Assembly: GCA_001917585.1 (NCBI GenBank) | Contig: MNEG01000010.1 | Location: 1-49,680 of the forward strand | Direction of reading: 5' to 3' | Length of the DNA: 49,680 nucleotides | From: Candidatus Rokubacteria bacterium 13_1_40CM_68_15 | GTDB lineage: Bacteria > Methylomirabilota > Methylomirabilia > Rokubacteriales > CSP1-6 | Part shown: in pieces, positions 1-8,446 of the stretch | Position numbering within the stretch: position 1 is the first letter of the stretch | Layout: the number at the start of each line of letters is the position of its first letter | Made by a program: the position numbers and the translations under genes | Notes under the pieces: generated by a model | Seen by the model: the letters and a program-made list of their open reading frames with translations, nothing else | Told to the model about the DNA's origin: nothing | Database searches by the model: none

Positions 1-8
1 GCGGTCAT
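1..8 (-). CDS. Possible start of a further minus-strand gene (first codons only)
   Basis: An ATG reads leftward from position 8, with a good ribosome binding site (GAAGGAG at 15-21 on the minus strand) six bases upstream. Only Met-Thr and part of a third codon lie inside the window, so no product can be named. The position directly downstream of amt suggests a nitrogen-related gene, but that is a guess. The 96 bases between it and the amt stop show no clear promoter or terminator. Confidence 0.35.
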
Positions 9-104
9 GCCGAACTCCTTCTTCAACGATTGTGGTGTGGGCGGACCAACGCGATAGCCCGGTTACCTTACGGAACTAGCCAGGCAAAATCAAGCCGCCC
101 GCCC

Positions 105-1532
105 TCAGTGGGCCACTCGCGTCTTCGCCTCGGCCGCCCGCATCGCCTCGTTGAAGGCGCCGCCTCCGCCGCTGAACTCGCTGTACGAGCCGCCAACGAG
201 CACGTACGCCGTCTCGGAGTGCTGGGAGAGATCGAGCCCGGCGACCTCGTCTTCCTCGGCCACACGCAAGCCGACGATGGCGTCCACCACCTTCAGGACC
301 ACGGCCGTCATCACGGCGGCCAGCGCATAGCTGGCCAGGACGGCGACGATCTGGATCCACAGCTGACCGGGGTTGCCGAAGAAGAGCCCGTCGGCACCGT
401 CGGGATTCACGGCTTTCGACGCCCACAGCCCGGTCGCGATGGCACCCCAGGTCCCGCCGACACCGTGCACGCCGACCACGTCCAGCGAGTCGTCGTAGCC
501 GAGCTTCGACTTGAAGTTGCACGCGCTGTAGCAAAAGACGCCGGCGAGAGCGCCGATCATGAGCGCCGACATGGGGCCGACGAAACCCGAGGCCGGGGTG
601 ATCGCGACGAGCCCGGCCACGGCGCCGGACGCGGCGCCGAGCACGGTCGGCTTGCCGCGCGTCATCCACTCGGTGAACATCCAGCCCAGCGCCGCCGTCG
701 CCGCCGCCGTGTTCGTGGCGAGAAACGCGCTCGCGGCGAGCCCGTTGGCCTCGAGTGCGCTGCCGGCGTTGAACCCGAACCAGCCGAACCAGAGCAGCGC
801 GGCGCCCATGACCGTCATGGGCAGGTTGTGCGGCTGCATGGGCTGGTGGCCGTAGCCGCGCCGCTTGCCGATCATCAGCGCGCACACCAGCGCCGACACG
901 CCCGACGAGATGTGGACCACGGTGCCGCCGGCGAAGTCGAGCGCCCCCATCTTCTTGAGCCAGCCGCCGTCGCCCCACACCCAGTGCGCGAGCGGGTCGT
1001 ACACCAGCGTGGCCCAGAGCAGGACGAAGAGGATGAACGCCGAGAACTTCTTCCGCTCGGCGAAGGCGCCGGTGATGAGCGCCGGCGTGATGATCGCGAA
1101 CATCATCTGGAAGAGCATGAAGACCTGGTGGGGAATGGTCTTCGCGTAGGCCTCGTACGGCTCGGCGCCCACGCCACGGAGGCCGATCCACTCGAGCCCG
1201 CCGATGATGCCGCCCTTGTCCGGGCCGAAGGCGAGGCTGTAGCCCCAGAGCACCCACTGCACCGAGATCAGCGCCATGATGATGAACGAGTGCATGAGGG
1301 TAGCCAGCGCGTTCTTCTGACGCACCATGCCCGCGTAGAAGAGCGCGAGGCCCGGCGCCGTCATCATCAGGACGAGCGCGGACGACGTCAGCATCCACGC
1401 CGTGTCCCCTTTGTCGATCTTGAGCGGCGCGGGCGCTGAGGCAGCCGGGGCCGCCGGCGCCGATTGTGCGTGGACGACGGCGGCGACACCGAGGACGAGC
1501 AGGATCGCGAGCACCAGGCTGAATCGCTTCAC
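105..1532 (-). CDS. amt: Ammonium transporter Amt
   Basis: Inner-membrane ammonium channel of the Amt/Rh family, 475 residues. The start chosen is GTG at 1532, preceded by AAAGGAGGCGAC, a near-perfect ribosome binding site; this gives a signal peptide ending near HAQS (residues 21-24), as in many bacterial Amt proteins. About 11 hydrophobic segments follow. The twin pore histidines are visible as H207 ([10 protein letters not shown]) and H356 ([10 protein letters not shown]). It starts 10 bases after glnK, and its ribosome binding site overlaps the glnK stop, so the two are cotranscribed. PII proteins plug Amt channels when nitrogen is plentiful, which fits this pairing. The sigma-54 promoter upstream of glnK should drive both. 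Function is secure. Confidence 0.95.
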   Translation of the reverse strand: MKRFSLVLAILLVLGVAAVVHAQSAPAAPAASAPAPLKIDKGDTAWMLTSSALVLMMTAPGLALFYAGMVRQKNALATLMHSFIIMALISVQWVLWGYSLAFGPDKGGIIGGLEWIGLRGVGAEPYEAYAKTIPHQVFMLFQMMFAIITPALITGAFAERKKFSAFILFVLLWATLVYDPLAHWVWGDGGWLKKMGALDFAGGTVVHISSGVSALVCALMIGKRRGYGHQPMQPHNLPMTVMGAALLWFGWFGFNAGSALEANGLAASAFLATNTAAATAALGWMFTEWMTRGKPTVLGAASGAVAGLVAITPASGFVGPMSALMIGALAGVFCYSACNFKSKLGYDDSLDVVGVHGVGGTWGAIATGLWASKAVNPDGADGLFFGNPGQLWIQIVAVLASYALAAVMTAVVLKVVDAIVGLRVAEEDEVAGLDLSQHSETAYVLVGGSYSEFSGGGGAFNEAMRAAEAKTRVAH

Positions 1533-1542
1533 GTCGCCTCCT

Positions 1543-1998
<456 letters not shown>

Positions 1999-2155
1999 CT
2001 ACGAATCGGGCAGTCGGCAAGCCCCTGCCCGCGTTTTGGTCTGGCCCGGTCGCTATCCCGGACGCTGCGGAATGTCGTTGGCAGCGCCCGCGGCAATGAG
2101 GAGCGAGCCCGACGAGGCCCGAGCGAAGAGCACGCCCGAGCGCGGTCCTCCGACT

Positions 2156-3460
2156 TTATGACGGACGCTGCGGAATGCCGTGCTTCCGCATCTTGGAATA
2201 CAGGGTGGGACGGCGAAGGCCGAGCAGCGCCGCCGCCGCTTGCTTGTTCCAGCGGGTGCTCTCGAGCGCCTTGAGGATCGACGCGCGCTCGATCTCCTCC
2301 AGGGAGCCCGACGGCACCTCGGACGGGGCAATGGTCGGGGCGGCGCCGCCGTCGGCGTGCTGCAGCTCGCGCACATTGCCCGGCCACGAGTGGGCGAGGA
2401 GGCGGCGATACGCCTCGGGGGCGATCGCGTCGATGGGACGCGCGTGCTTGGCGGTGTAGCGCTCGAGGAATGCGCGCACGAGAATCGGGATGTCCTCGCG
2501 CCGCTCGCGGAGCGCCGGCACGGCGATGGTCACGGTGTTGATCCGGAAGTAGAGATCCTGGCGAAGCGATCCATCCCGCACCGCGATCTCGGGGCTGCGG
2601 TTGGTCGAGGAGATCAATCGGAAGTCGATGGGCACGGCCTTCGTTCCGCCGAGCCGGCGCACCACGCGCTCCTCGAGCACCCGCAGGAGCTTGGCCTGGA
2701 GGTCCTGCGGCATCTCGATGATCTCGTCCAGCAGCAGCGACCCGTGGTGGGCTTCCTCGAGCAAGCCGACCTTGTCGGTGGTGGCGCCGGTGAAGGCGCC
2801 CTTGGTGTGACCGAACAGCTCCGACTCGATCAGGTCCTTGGGCAGCGCCGCGCAGTTGATCTTGATCCACGGCCCTTCGCGGCGCTGGCTCCGCTCGTGC
2901 AGCGCGTTGGCGATCAGCTCCTTGCCCGTACCGCTCTCGCCCACGATGAGGACGTTGGCGTCCGCCTCGGCCACCGACGCGACGGTCTCGAGGACGCGCT
3001 TGAGGGTGGGTGCGGAGCCGATGATTTCGCTGTCGGCCACCTGCTCGGCCAGCCGCCGCTTGAGGTCCGCGTTCTCGGCGACGAGCTTGCGGTGCTCCAG
3101 CATGTTGCGGACGTGGCCGAGCACCTCGTCGGGGTCGAAGGGCTTTTCCAGGACGTAGAAGGCGCCGGCGCCCTTGGTGGCCTCCATCGCCTTCCGCACC
3201 GACCCGTACGCCGTCACGATGATCACCTCGAGCCCGGGATCGCGCTTCTTGAGCTCCCGGGTGAGCGCGAGGCCGTCGCCGTCGGGCAGCATGAGGTCGA
3301 CGATGGCCGCGTGCACGTCGGACTGGGCGACCACCGACATCGCGGTCTGGACCCCACCGGCGATGCGTACCGCGTACCCCTCGGCCTCGAGCGTCAGGCG
3401 CAGACCGTCGACGATGGTGGGCTCGTCGTCGACAACGAGAATGGTGCGGCCCTGCTTCAC
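2156..3460 (-). CDS. Sigma-54-dependent response regulator, NtrC family
   Basis: Two-component activator of sigma-54 promoters, 434 residues. GTG at 3460 overlaps the upstream kinase stop as GTGA. Domains: receiver 1-120 with phospho-acceptor Asp55; AAA+ domain about 147-370 with Walker A GESGTGKE (174-181), the sigma-54 contact loop GAFTGA (221-226) and Walker B LLLDE (242-246); Fis-type helix-turn-helix about 391-430. The stretch between GNVRELQ (361-367) and the Fis domain (from 391) is only about 24 residues, much shorter than usual, so the lid helices and linker are trimmed. It is the output of the kinase cluster upstream and may also act at the glnK promoter; the second point is inference. 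Confidence 0.92.
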   Translation of the reverse strand: MKQGRTILVVDDEPTIVDGLRLTLEAEGYAVRIAGGVQTAMSVVAQSDVHAAIVDLMLPDGDGLALTRELKKRDPGLEVIIVTAYGSVRKAMEATKGAGAFYVLEKPFDPDEVLGHVRNMLEHRKLVAENADLKRRLAEQVADSEIIGSAPTLKRVLETVASVAEADANVLIVGESGTGKELIANALHERSQRREGPWIKINCAALPKDLIESELFGHTKGAFTGATTDKVGLLEEAHHGSLLLDEIIEMPQDLQAKLLRVLEERVVRRLGGTKAVPIDFRLISSTNRSPEIAVRDGSLRQDLYFRINTVTIAVPALRERREDIPILVRAFLERYTAKHARPIDAIAPEAYRRLLAHSWPGNVRELQHADGGAAPTIAPSEVPSGSLEEIERASILKALESTRWNKQAAAALLGLRRPTLYSKMRKHGIPQRPS

Positions 3461-4953
3461 GCTCCCGCTCCGGCCGGCGGGCCGCCGAGGGGAAGCCGGA
3501 TGCGCACGCGGGTGCCTTGGCCGAGCGCACTCTGCACGGTGAGCTCGCCCCCATGGAGGTCGACCACCGAGCGCGCGATCGCCATGCCGAGACCAGTGCC
3601 TTCGGGCTTGGTGGTGAAGAACAGGTCGAACAGGCGGCTCAGCGTCTCCTCGTTCATGCCGGGGCCGTCGTCGTCGAGGGCGATGGTGATCGACTTCCGA
3701 TCGGCCGCGCACTGGGTGGTGACGGTGAGACAGCCTTGCCCCCCGAGCGCCTCCAGCGCATTGAGGATCAGGTTCAGGAACGCCTTCCGCAGCTCGCGGG
3801 CGTCCAGCATCGCGTCCGGAGCCGCGGCATCATAGGTGCGAGCGATCTCGACCTGCTCCGAGGGACAGCGCGCCTGGGCCAGCGTGATGCATTCGTCGAT
3901 GAGCGGCGCCAGTGCCGTGGGCGCCCGGTGAAGCTCGGGCGGGCGACCGAACGCAGTGATCTCCGACACGATGGCGGCCAGATGATCGATGGAGGAGGTG
4001 ATCTTGCGGGCCAGGTCGGCGCTCTCGGTGTCGCTGTTGCGATCGAGCCGCTGCTCGAGGTGGCGGGCATACAACCGCAGGCCGGCGAGAGGATTCTTCA
4101 GCTCGTGGGCGACCTGCGTCGCCATGCGGCCGAGCGCGGCCAGCGCGCCGCTCCGCAGCCGCTCGAGCTCGTGCGTGTTCCGGATGGCGATGGCCGCTTG
4201 TGAGGAGAAGAGCGCCAGCAGCTCGAGATCGTCCTCGGTGGGCTCGACGCGTCCGGGCGTCTCGATGACGAGCGCGCCGACCGGGCCGCGCTGGACCACC
4301 AGCGGCGCCGCCACGATCACCCGCCCCTCCGGGCCTGTGATCATCGTTGGCGCGCCCTTGTCGATTGCCTGCGAGGCGGCGGCCTCCAGCGCCGGCCACG
4401 ACGGCGGCGGCGTGCCCGCGCTCGCCATCGGCACCAGGCGCCCCGCCGTGAGCTGAAAGACGACCGAGCGCTCGGCTTCCGTCGTCTCGACGGCGGCCTG
4501 CGCCACGGCGTCGAGGATGCGCTCCATGACGCCGGACGACGCCAGCGTCTCGCCCACGGTCAGGAGGCGCTCGCGGTCGCGGGCCCAGCGCCGCGCGGCG
4601 AGCGCGCGCCGGATCTTCGCGCGCAGCTCGTCGCGGACGAAGGGCTTGGTGAGGTAGTCGAAGGCTCCGCGCTGCACCGCTTCGACCGCGGTCTCGATCG
4701 TCCCGTGAGCCGTCATGATGAGTACGGGCAAGCGCGGCTGGCGCTGGTGGAGCGCTTCCATGAGCTGGATACCGTCCATCGGCGACATCCGGAGGTCGAG
4801 CAGCGCGACGTCGAAGCGGCGGGTCGTGGCGAACTCCATCGCCTTGTGCGCCTCCGCCGTCGCCGTGACGTCGAACCCCATGGCGGCCAGCCGCATCTCG
4901 AGCACTTCGAGGATCGCCGCGTCGTCGTCCACGATGAGAACCCGCCGCTTCAT
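3457..4953 (-). CDS. Hybrid sensor kinase: receiver-GAF-HisKA-HATPase
   Basis: Cytoplasmic histidine kinase of 498 residues with an N-terminal receiver domain (1-120, phospho-acceptor Asp53, LLDLRM). A GAF-like domain spans about 140-260, the dimerisation/phosphorylation helix carries His283 (VAHELKNP), and the ATPase domain follows with NLILNALEAL, DDDGPGM and GTGLGMAIA boxes. No membrane segment is seen. It overlaps the NtrC-family regulator by GTGA, so the two form a cognate pair. The N-terminal receiver suggests that another kinase feeds it, most likely the HAMP kinase encoded just upstream at 5423-6868; that is inference. A repeated sequence element lies directly before its start codon. 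Confidence 0.92.
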   Translation of the reverse strand: MKRRVLIVDDDAAILEVLEMRLAAMGFDVTATAEAHKAMEFATTRRFDVALLDLRMSPMDGIQLMEALHQRQPRLPVLIMTAHGTIETAVEAVQRGAFDYLTKPFVRDELRAKIRRALAARRWARDRERLLTVGETLASSGVMERILDAVAQAAVETTEAERSVVFQLTAGRLVPMASAGTPPPSWPALEAAASQAIDKGAPTMITGPEGRVIVAAPLVVQRGPVGALVIETPGRVEPTEDDLELLALFSSQAAIAIRNTHELERLRSGALAALGRMATQVAHELKNPLAGLRLYARHLEQRLDRNSDTESADLARKITSSIDHLAAIVSEITAFGRPPELHRAPTALAPLIDECITLAQARCPSEQVEIARTYDAAAPDAMLDARELRKAFLNLILNALEALGGQGCLTVTTQCAADRKSITIALDDDGPGMNEETLSRLFDLFFTTKPEGTGLGMAIARSVVDLHGGELTVQSALGQGTRVRIRLPLGGPPAGAGA

Positions 4954-4970
4954 GGAATGGAGCTCCAGGC

Positions 4971-5020
4971 CGGCTTGAGCCGTGGGTGGCCTGTTCGAGG
5001 AGCGGCCTGGCTGCGTTCGC
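4971..5020 (-). repeat. Leader element copy A, upstream of the hybrid kinase
   Basis: This 50-base stretch matches 8383-8432 (opposite strand) without gaps at 42 of 50 positions by my count. Nineteen consecutive bases containing CGGCTTGAGCCG are identical, and there is another identical block TGGCTGCGTTCGC. Read in the sense of the downstream gene, it contains a small hairpin (CGGC-TCAA-GCCG) followed by a purine-rich ribosome binding site and the ATG at 4953. It sits in the 104-base gap between the lipoprotein gene and the kinase gene. Confidence 0.65.
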
Positions 5021-5057
5021 CAATCACGTCGCCTGTCCGAGGTGCACGAAGGTTCAT

Positions 5058-5426
5058 CTATCGTTTCCGCTCCAGCCTCAGGTCGGTTTGCTTGATCGTC
5101 TCCAGATCGGCGCGCAGGCGATCGATCTCCTGCCGGAGCCGAGTCATCTCGTTCTCGCGTGCCGAGAGATCCGTGCGCAGCCGCGCGATTTCCTCACGCG
5201 CCGATCTGATCGCCGACGCGGTGTCCCGGCGGGCCTGCGCCGATCCAGCCAGCCGATCGTCGGGATACTTTTTCAAGAACTCGTCGTACGCCGCCACTGC
5301 CGATACGTAATCACCCTGCTCCAGCAGGGCATCGCCGCGATCGAGCAGCAGCACCCCTGGACGGAGCGGCAGGTTCACGCAGCCGGCGAGGACGAGGACG
5401 AGCATGGTCAGCACCAGGGCTCTCAC
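5058..5426 (-). CDS. Lipoprotein with TPR-like and coiled-coil segments (QseG-like position)
   Basis: Small lipoprotein, 122 residues. The N-terminus has a lipobox LVLAGC, with Cys16 the predicted lipidated residue. Residues about 28-60 resemble one TPR-type helix pair (GDALLEQGDYVSAVAAYDEFLKK), and residues 68-115 form a charged heptad-rich coiled coil. GTG at 5426 overlaps the upstream kinase stop as GTGA. In enterobacteria the QseE-QseG-QseF cluster has the same order, kinase then outer-membrane lipoprotein then sigma-54 regulator; sequence homology to QseG cannot be shown by eye, but the context is similar. It probably touches the periplasmic part of the upstream kinase. Confidence 0.8.
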   Translation of the reverse strand: MRALVLTMLVLVLAGCVNLPLRPGVLLLDRGDALLEQGDYVSAVAAYDEFLKKYPDDRLAGSAQARRDTASAIRSAREEIARLRTDLSARENEMTRLRQEIDRLRADLETIKQTDLRLERKR

Positions 5427-6868
5427 GCCTCGGCCCTCCTTCGTGGGAGCAAGACTGTGAAGCGGCTCCCCTTGCCTTCTTGCGATTCCACGGTGACGCG
5501 GCCACCGTGAGCCTCGACGACACCGCGGACGATGGCCAGCCCGAGCCCGGTGCCTCCGCGCTGACCGTGCGCCTGCTGGTACATCTCGAAGATCCGCGGC
5601 AAGGCGACCGCCGGGATGCCGATGCCCGTGTCCTCGACGTGCAGCTCCACCTCGGGACCGGCGTCGACCACACGCACGATGACGCGCCCGCCGCCCGGCG
5701 TGAAGCGGATGGAATTGGCGACCAGGTTGATCACGACCTGCACCAGCTTATCCTCGTCGACCGCCGCCTCGAAATTCTGTCCGATGCGCTCGACCGCGAC
5801 GGCCACGTGGCCCTCGGCCGCCTGCGGCCGCAGCTCGTTCACGCCGCGCTCGGCGACCTGGACGAGGTCCAGCGTGCGGCGGGCCAGCGGCAGCCGGCCG
5901 GCGCGCAGGCGGGAGAGGTCGAGGATCTGGTTGACGAGGCGTAGCAGGCGCTCGGTGCTCTCGCCGATGATGGCGACGAGGCGGGCCTGCTTGGGGTTGA
6001 GCGTCCCCGCCACCTCCTCGTGGAGCAGATGCGCGGCCTCGCGCATCGACGTCAGCGGCGAGCGTAGCTCGTGGGACACCGTGGCCAGGAACGACTCCTT
6101 GAGCTGATCGAGCTGGCGGAGCTTGGCCGCCATCGCATTGAAGCTGTGCGCGAGCGCGGCGACCTCGTCGACGCCACGCTCGGGAATCGGCTCCCGAAAC
6201 GAGCCGGCCGCGACGGCCGCGGTGGCTTCGGAGAGCACGCGCAGGCGCCGGGTCAACCGTTGGGCCAGCACGGCGGTGGCGCCGAGCCCGAGCGCGAGCG
6301 CGCAGCCCAGCGCGACGAGCACGCCCGTCCACGTGCGCTGCTCCAGCTGGGCCGCGTCGGCTCGCGCCTCCTCGGCGCCGCGGTGCGTGGCCGCCATGAG
6401 GTCCTCGAGACTCTGCCCCACCTGATCGGCGAGAGTGCGCGCTTCGGTCTCGGCGAGCCGGATCGCCTCGGCGCGCTGGCGCTGCTTCAACAATCGTCGC
6501 TCTTCCCGGACCGCCGCCTCGTAGCGCGCGAAGGCGCCGGCCGCCACCTCGAGCACCGCCTGCTCGCGCGCCGTTCGCACCAGCGGGCGCAGCGCCGCGA
6601 GATCCTCGCGAACGCGGGCGGCGCGCTCGTCCCACAGCGCCGCGTAACGCGCATCGCCGAGCACGAGGAACCGCGTCTCGAGCCTGACCAGGCCGAGCAC
6701 GGCATCGTGAGCCGCCGCGGCGCGACCGAGCGTGGGTAGCACCCGCATCGTGATGTCGCGGTTGACGGCGGCGAGATGCCCGACGGCCCTCAGGCTCAGG
6801 ATGCCGACCCCGACGAGCACGAGCATCACGAGCGCCGAGCCGAGGAAGATCTTGGACGCGAGCTTCAT
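5423..6868 (-). CDS. Membrane sensor histidine kinase with HAMP domain
   Basis: Two-component sensor, 481 residues. TM1 is at about 7-27. A periplasmic helical domain follows at about 30-178 (four-helix-bundle type, rich in Ala, Arg and Glu), then TM2 at about 182-203 and HAMP at about 204-255. The HisKA domain has His266 (VSHELRSPLTSM), and the ATPase domain has NLVANSIRFTPGGG, DTGIGIP and GGTGLGLAI. ATG at 6868 overlaps the thioesterase stop as ATGA, and the gene ends in a GTGA overlap with the lipoprotein gene. No receiver or output domain is attached, so the signal probably goes to the receiver-bearing kinase and NtrC-type regulator downstream. The ligand is unknown. Confidence 0.92.
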   Translation of the reverse strand: MKLASKIFLGSALVMLVLVGVGILSLRAVGHLAAVNRDITMRVLPTLGRAAAAHDAVLGLVRLETRFLVLGDARYAALWDERAARVREDLAALRPLVRTAREQAVLEVAAGAFARYEAAVREERRLLKQRQRAEAIRLAETEARTLADQVGQSLEDLMAATHRGAEEARADAAQLEQRTWTGVLVALGCALALGLGATAVLAQRLTRRLRVLSEATAAVAAGSFREPIPERGVDEVAALAHSFNAMAAKLRQLDQLKESFLATVSHELRSPLTSMREAAHLLHEEVAGTLNPKQARLVAIIGESTERLLRLVNQILDLSRLRAGRLPLARRTLDLVQVAERGVNELRPQAAEGHVAVAVERIGQNFEAAVDEDKLVQVVINLVANSIRFTPGGGRVIVRVVDAGPEVELHVEDTGIGIPAVALPRIFEMYQQAHGQRGGTGLGLAIVRGVVEAHGGRVTVESQEGKGSRFTVLLPRRRAEA

Positions 6869-7296
6869 GCCGCCCGCGGCGCCAGCAGCGTGGCGACGAG
6901 CTTCGCGACGAGCGCGCGATCGTCGTCGAACACCTGAACATCGACGACGAGAATCGTCCGCCCGCGGTGGGTGACCTCGGCTTCCGCCGTCAGCGTGCCG
7001 CGATTCGTGTTGCGAATGAGGTTGACCGAGAGCTGGAGCGACAGGGGGAAGAGGTCGGGGCGAAACTCGGCGGTCGGATTCGTCTCCCACATGGCGGCCG
7101 CGGTCGCCGTTTCATCGGCGAGCGCCACGATGGCGCCGGCGTGGAACCGACCGGTGAGCTGTGTGAGCTCGGGCTTGAAATCGACCTGGGCGACCGCGCG
7201 GCCTTTTCCGGCCGTGAGGAAACGCGTGCCATGGCGCTCGATCATCGTGCCGCGGCCCCATTCGTTGATCTTCTGGGCGAATGCTTCGGGCGTCAT
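6865..7296 (-). CDS. PaaI-like hotdog thioesterase
   Basis: Single hotdog-fold protein of 143 residues in the PaaI/acyl-CoA thioesterase family. The family signature is visible at about residues 50-66 (GRFHAGAIVALADETAT), where the acidic residue in the long helix is catalytic in relatives. Such enzymes hydrolyse acyl- or aryl-CoA thioesters in the cytoplasm. It is the first gene of a minus-strand run and overlaps the sensor kinase by ATGA, an odd partner for a thioesterase; the overlap probably reflects genome compaction, though a CoA-ester signal cannot be excluded. ATG at 7296 has only a weak AAGGA-type ribosome binding site. Confidence 0.85.
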   Translation of the reverse strand: MTPEAFAQKINEWGRGTMIERHGTRFLTAGKGRAVAQVDFKPELTQLTGRFHAGAIVALADETATAAAMWETNPTAEFRPDLFPLSLQLSVNLIRNTNRGTLTAEAEVTHRGRTILVVDVQVFDDDRALVAKLVATLLAPRAA

Positions 7297-7395
7297 CGGC
7301 GTTCGGGTCCTTCAAAGATAGCCGAAACCGGGCCGCCTGTCGCCTCGATAACAGCGGCGGGCGCGCGATTGCAAAGGCCTGGAGCGTGGCCTACC

Positions 7396-8373
7396 ATGGC
7401 GTCCGCCATGGAGTTCGGGGTCTCGCTTCCGAGTCGCGGGCCGCTCGCCAGACCGGACATCGTGCTGAAGATCGCGGCCAAGGCCGAGGCCCTTCGCTAC
7501 GCGTCGCTGTTCGTGAGCGATCACATCGTGCTGCCCGTCTCGGCGGCGCGCTCGGTCTATCCGTACTCGCCGACCGGCCAGCTCCCCGGCGGCGCCAACC
7601 AGGATTACCTCGAGCCGCTGTCCCTGCTGGCCTACCTCGCCCAGGCGACGACGAAGGTGCGGCTCGGCACCAGCGTGCTGGTCGTGCCCTATCGGAACCC
7701 GCTCACGACCGCGAAGATGCTGGCGACGATCGACGTGCTCTCCGGCGGCCGCGTCATCCTGGGCGCCGGTGTGGGCTGGCTGCGCGAGGAGTTCGAGGCG
7801 CTGGGCGCGCCGCCGTTTGCGGAGCGCGGTCGCGTGACGGACGAGTATCTCTCGGTGATGCGGGCGACGTGGACCAAGGACCCGGTGACGTTCGCGGGAC
7901 GGTTCTACACGGTCCGCGACGTCCACGCGCTGCCCAAGCCCGTCCAGCGTGGCGGCATCCCGATCTGGATCGGTGGGCACACCGATTCGGCGCTGAAGCG
8001 CACGGCCGTCCTCGGCGACGCCTGGCACCCGATCGGGCTGCGCCCGCCCGCGATGTTGCTGCCCGACGAATACGCGGCGAAGGTGAAGCAGCTCCAGAGC
8101 TACGCCCAGCAGGCCGGGCGCGATCACCGGACCATCAAGCTGACGTTCCGCGCGCCGATGGAGGTTCGGGGCGCCCGCGAGAAAGGGCCGGGCGGTGATC
8201 GCCCGCTCTTCCAGGGCACGGCCGCCGAGGTGATCGACGACATTCGCCGCTACCAGGCGCTCGGCGTCACCCACATCGTCTTCGATCCCGTGCGGCCGGA
8301 CGTCAAGGCCGCGCTGGCGTCCCTCGAGCGCTTCGCGCACGACGTCCGCCCCAAAGTCCGGGTTTCAAGATGA
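7396..8373 (+). CDS. LLM-class F420/flavin-dependent oxidoreductase
   Basis: Luciferase-like TIM-barrel oxidoreductase, 325 residues. Family features include an N-terminal strand MEFGVSLPSRGP, SDHIVLP near residue 40, RLGTSVLVVPYRNP and the conserved GGRVILGAGVGWLREEFEALG segment around 120-140. Such enzymes transfer hydride using F420H2 or FMNH2. Its position directly upstream of cofG/cofH makes F420 the likely cofactor, which is inference from context. Start is uncertain between ATG 7396, which has GGAG upstream, and ATG 7408, which matches the family start better. A gap of about 73 bases containing a repeated leader element separates it from cofG. Confidence 0.88.
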   Translation: MASAMEFGVSLPSRGPLARPDIVLKIAAKAEALRYASLFVSDHIVLPVSAARSVYPYSPTGQLPGGANQDYLEPLSLLAYLAQATTKVRLGTSVLVVPYRNPLTTAKMLATIDVLSGGRVILGAGVGWLREEFEALGAPPFAERGRVTDEYLSVMRATWTKDPVTFAGRFYTVRDVHALPKPVQRGGIPIWIGGHTDSALKRTAVLGDAWHPIGLRPPAMLLPDEYAAKVKQLQSYAQQAGRDHRTIKLTFRAPMEVRGAREKGPGGDRPLFQGTAAEVIDDIRRYQALGVTHIVFDPVRPDVKAALASLERFAHDVRPKVRVSR

Positions 8374-8382
8374 ATCGGGAAT

Positions 8383-8432
8383 GCGAACGCAGCCACCGCG
8401 CACCCAGGACAGCCCACCCACGGCTCAAGCCG
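8383..8432 (+). repeat. Leader element copy B, upstream of cofG
   Basis: Second copy of the 50-base element also found at 4971-5020, in the same orientation relative to the downstream gene. It ends about 14 bases before the cofG ATG. It contains the perfect stem ACGGC-TCAA-GCCGT, followed by a GAGG ribosome binding site. It could be a dispersed intergenic repeat or a structured 5' leader; two copies cannot decide this. Confidence 0.65.
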
Positions 8433-8446
8433 TCCTCGAGGCTCCT

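Noticed and set aside
30..1439. 469-residue plus-strand open frame over amt
   Set aside because: It is antisense to a clear Amt transporter, rich in Arg/His/Gly/Asp with no domain, as expected for a shadow frame in GC-rich DNA.
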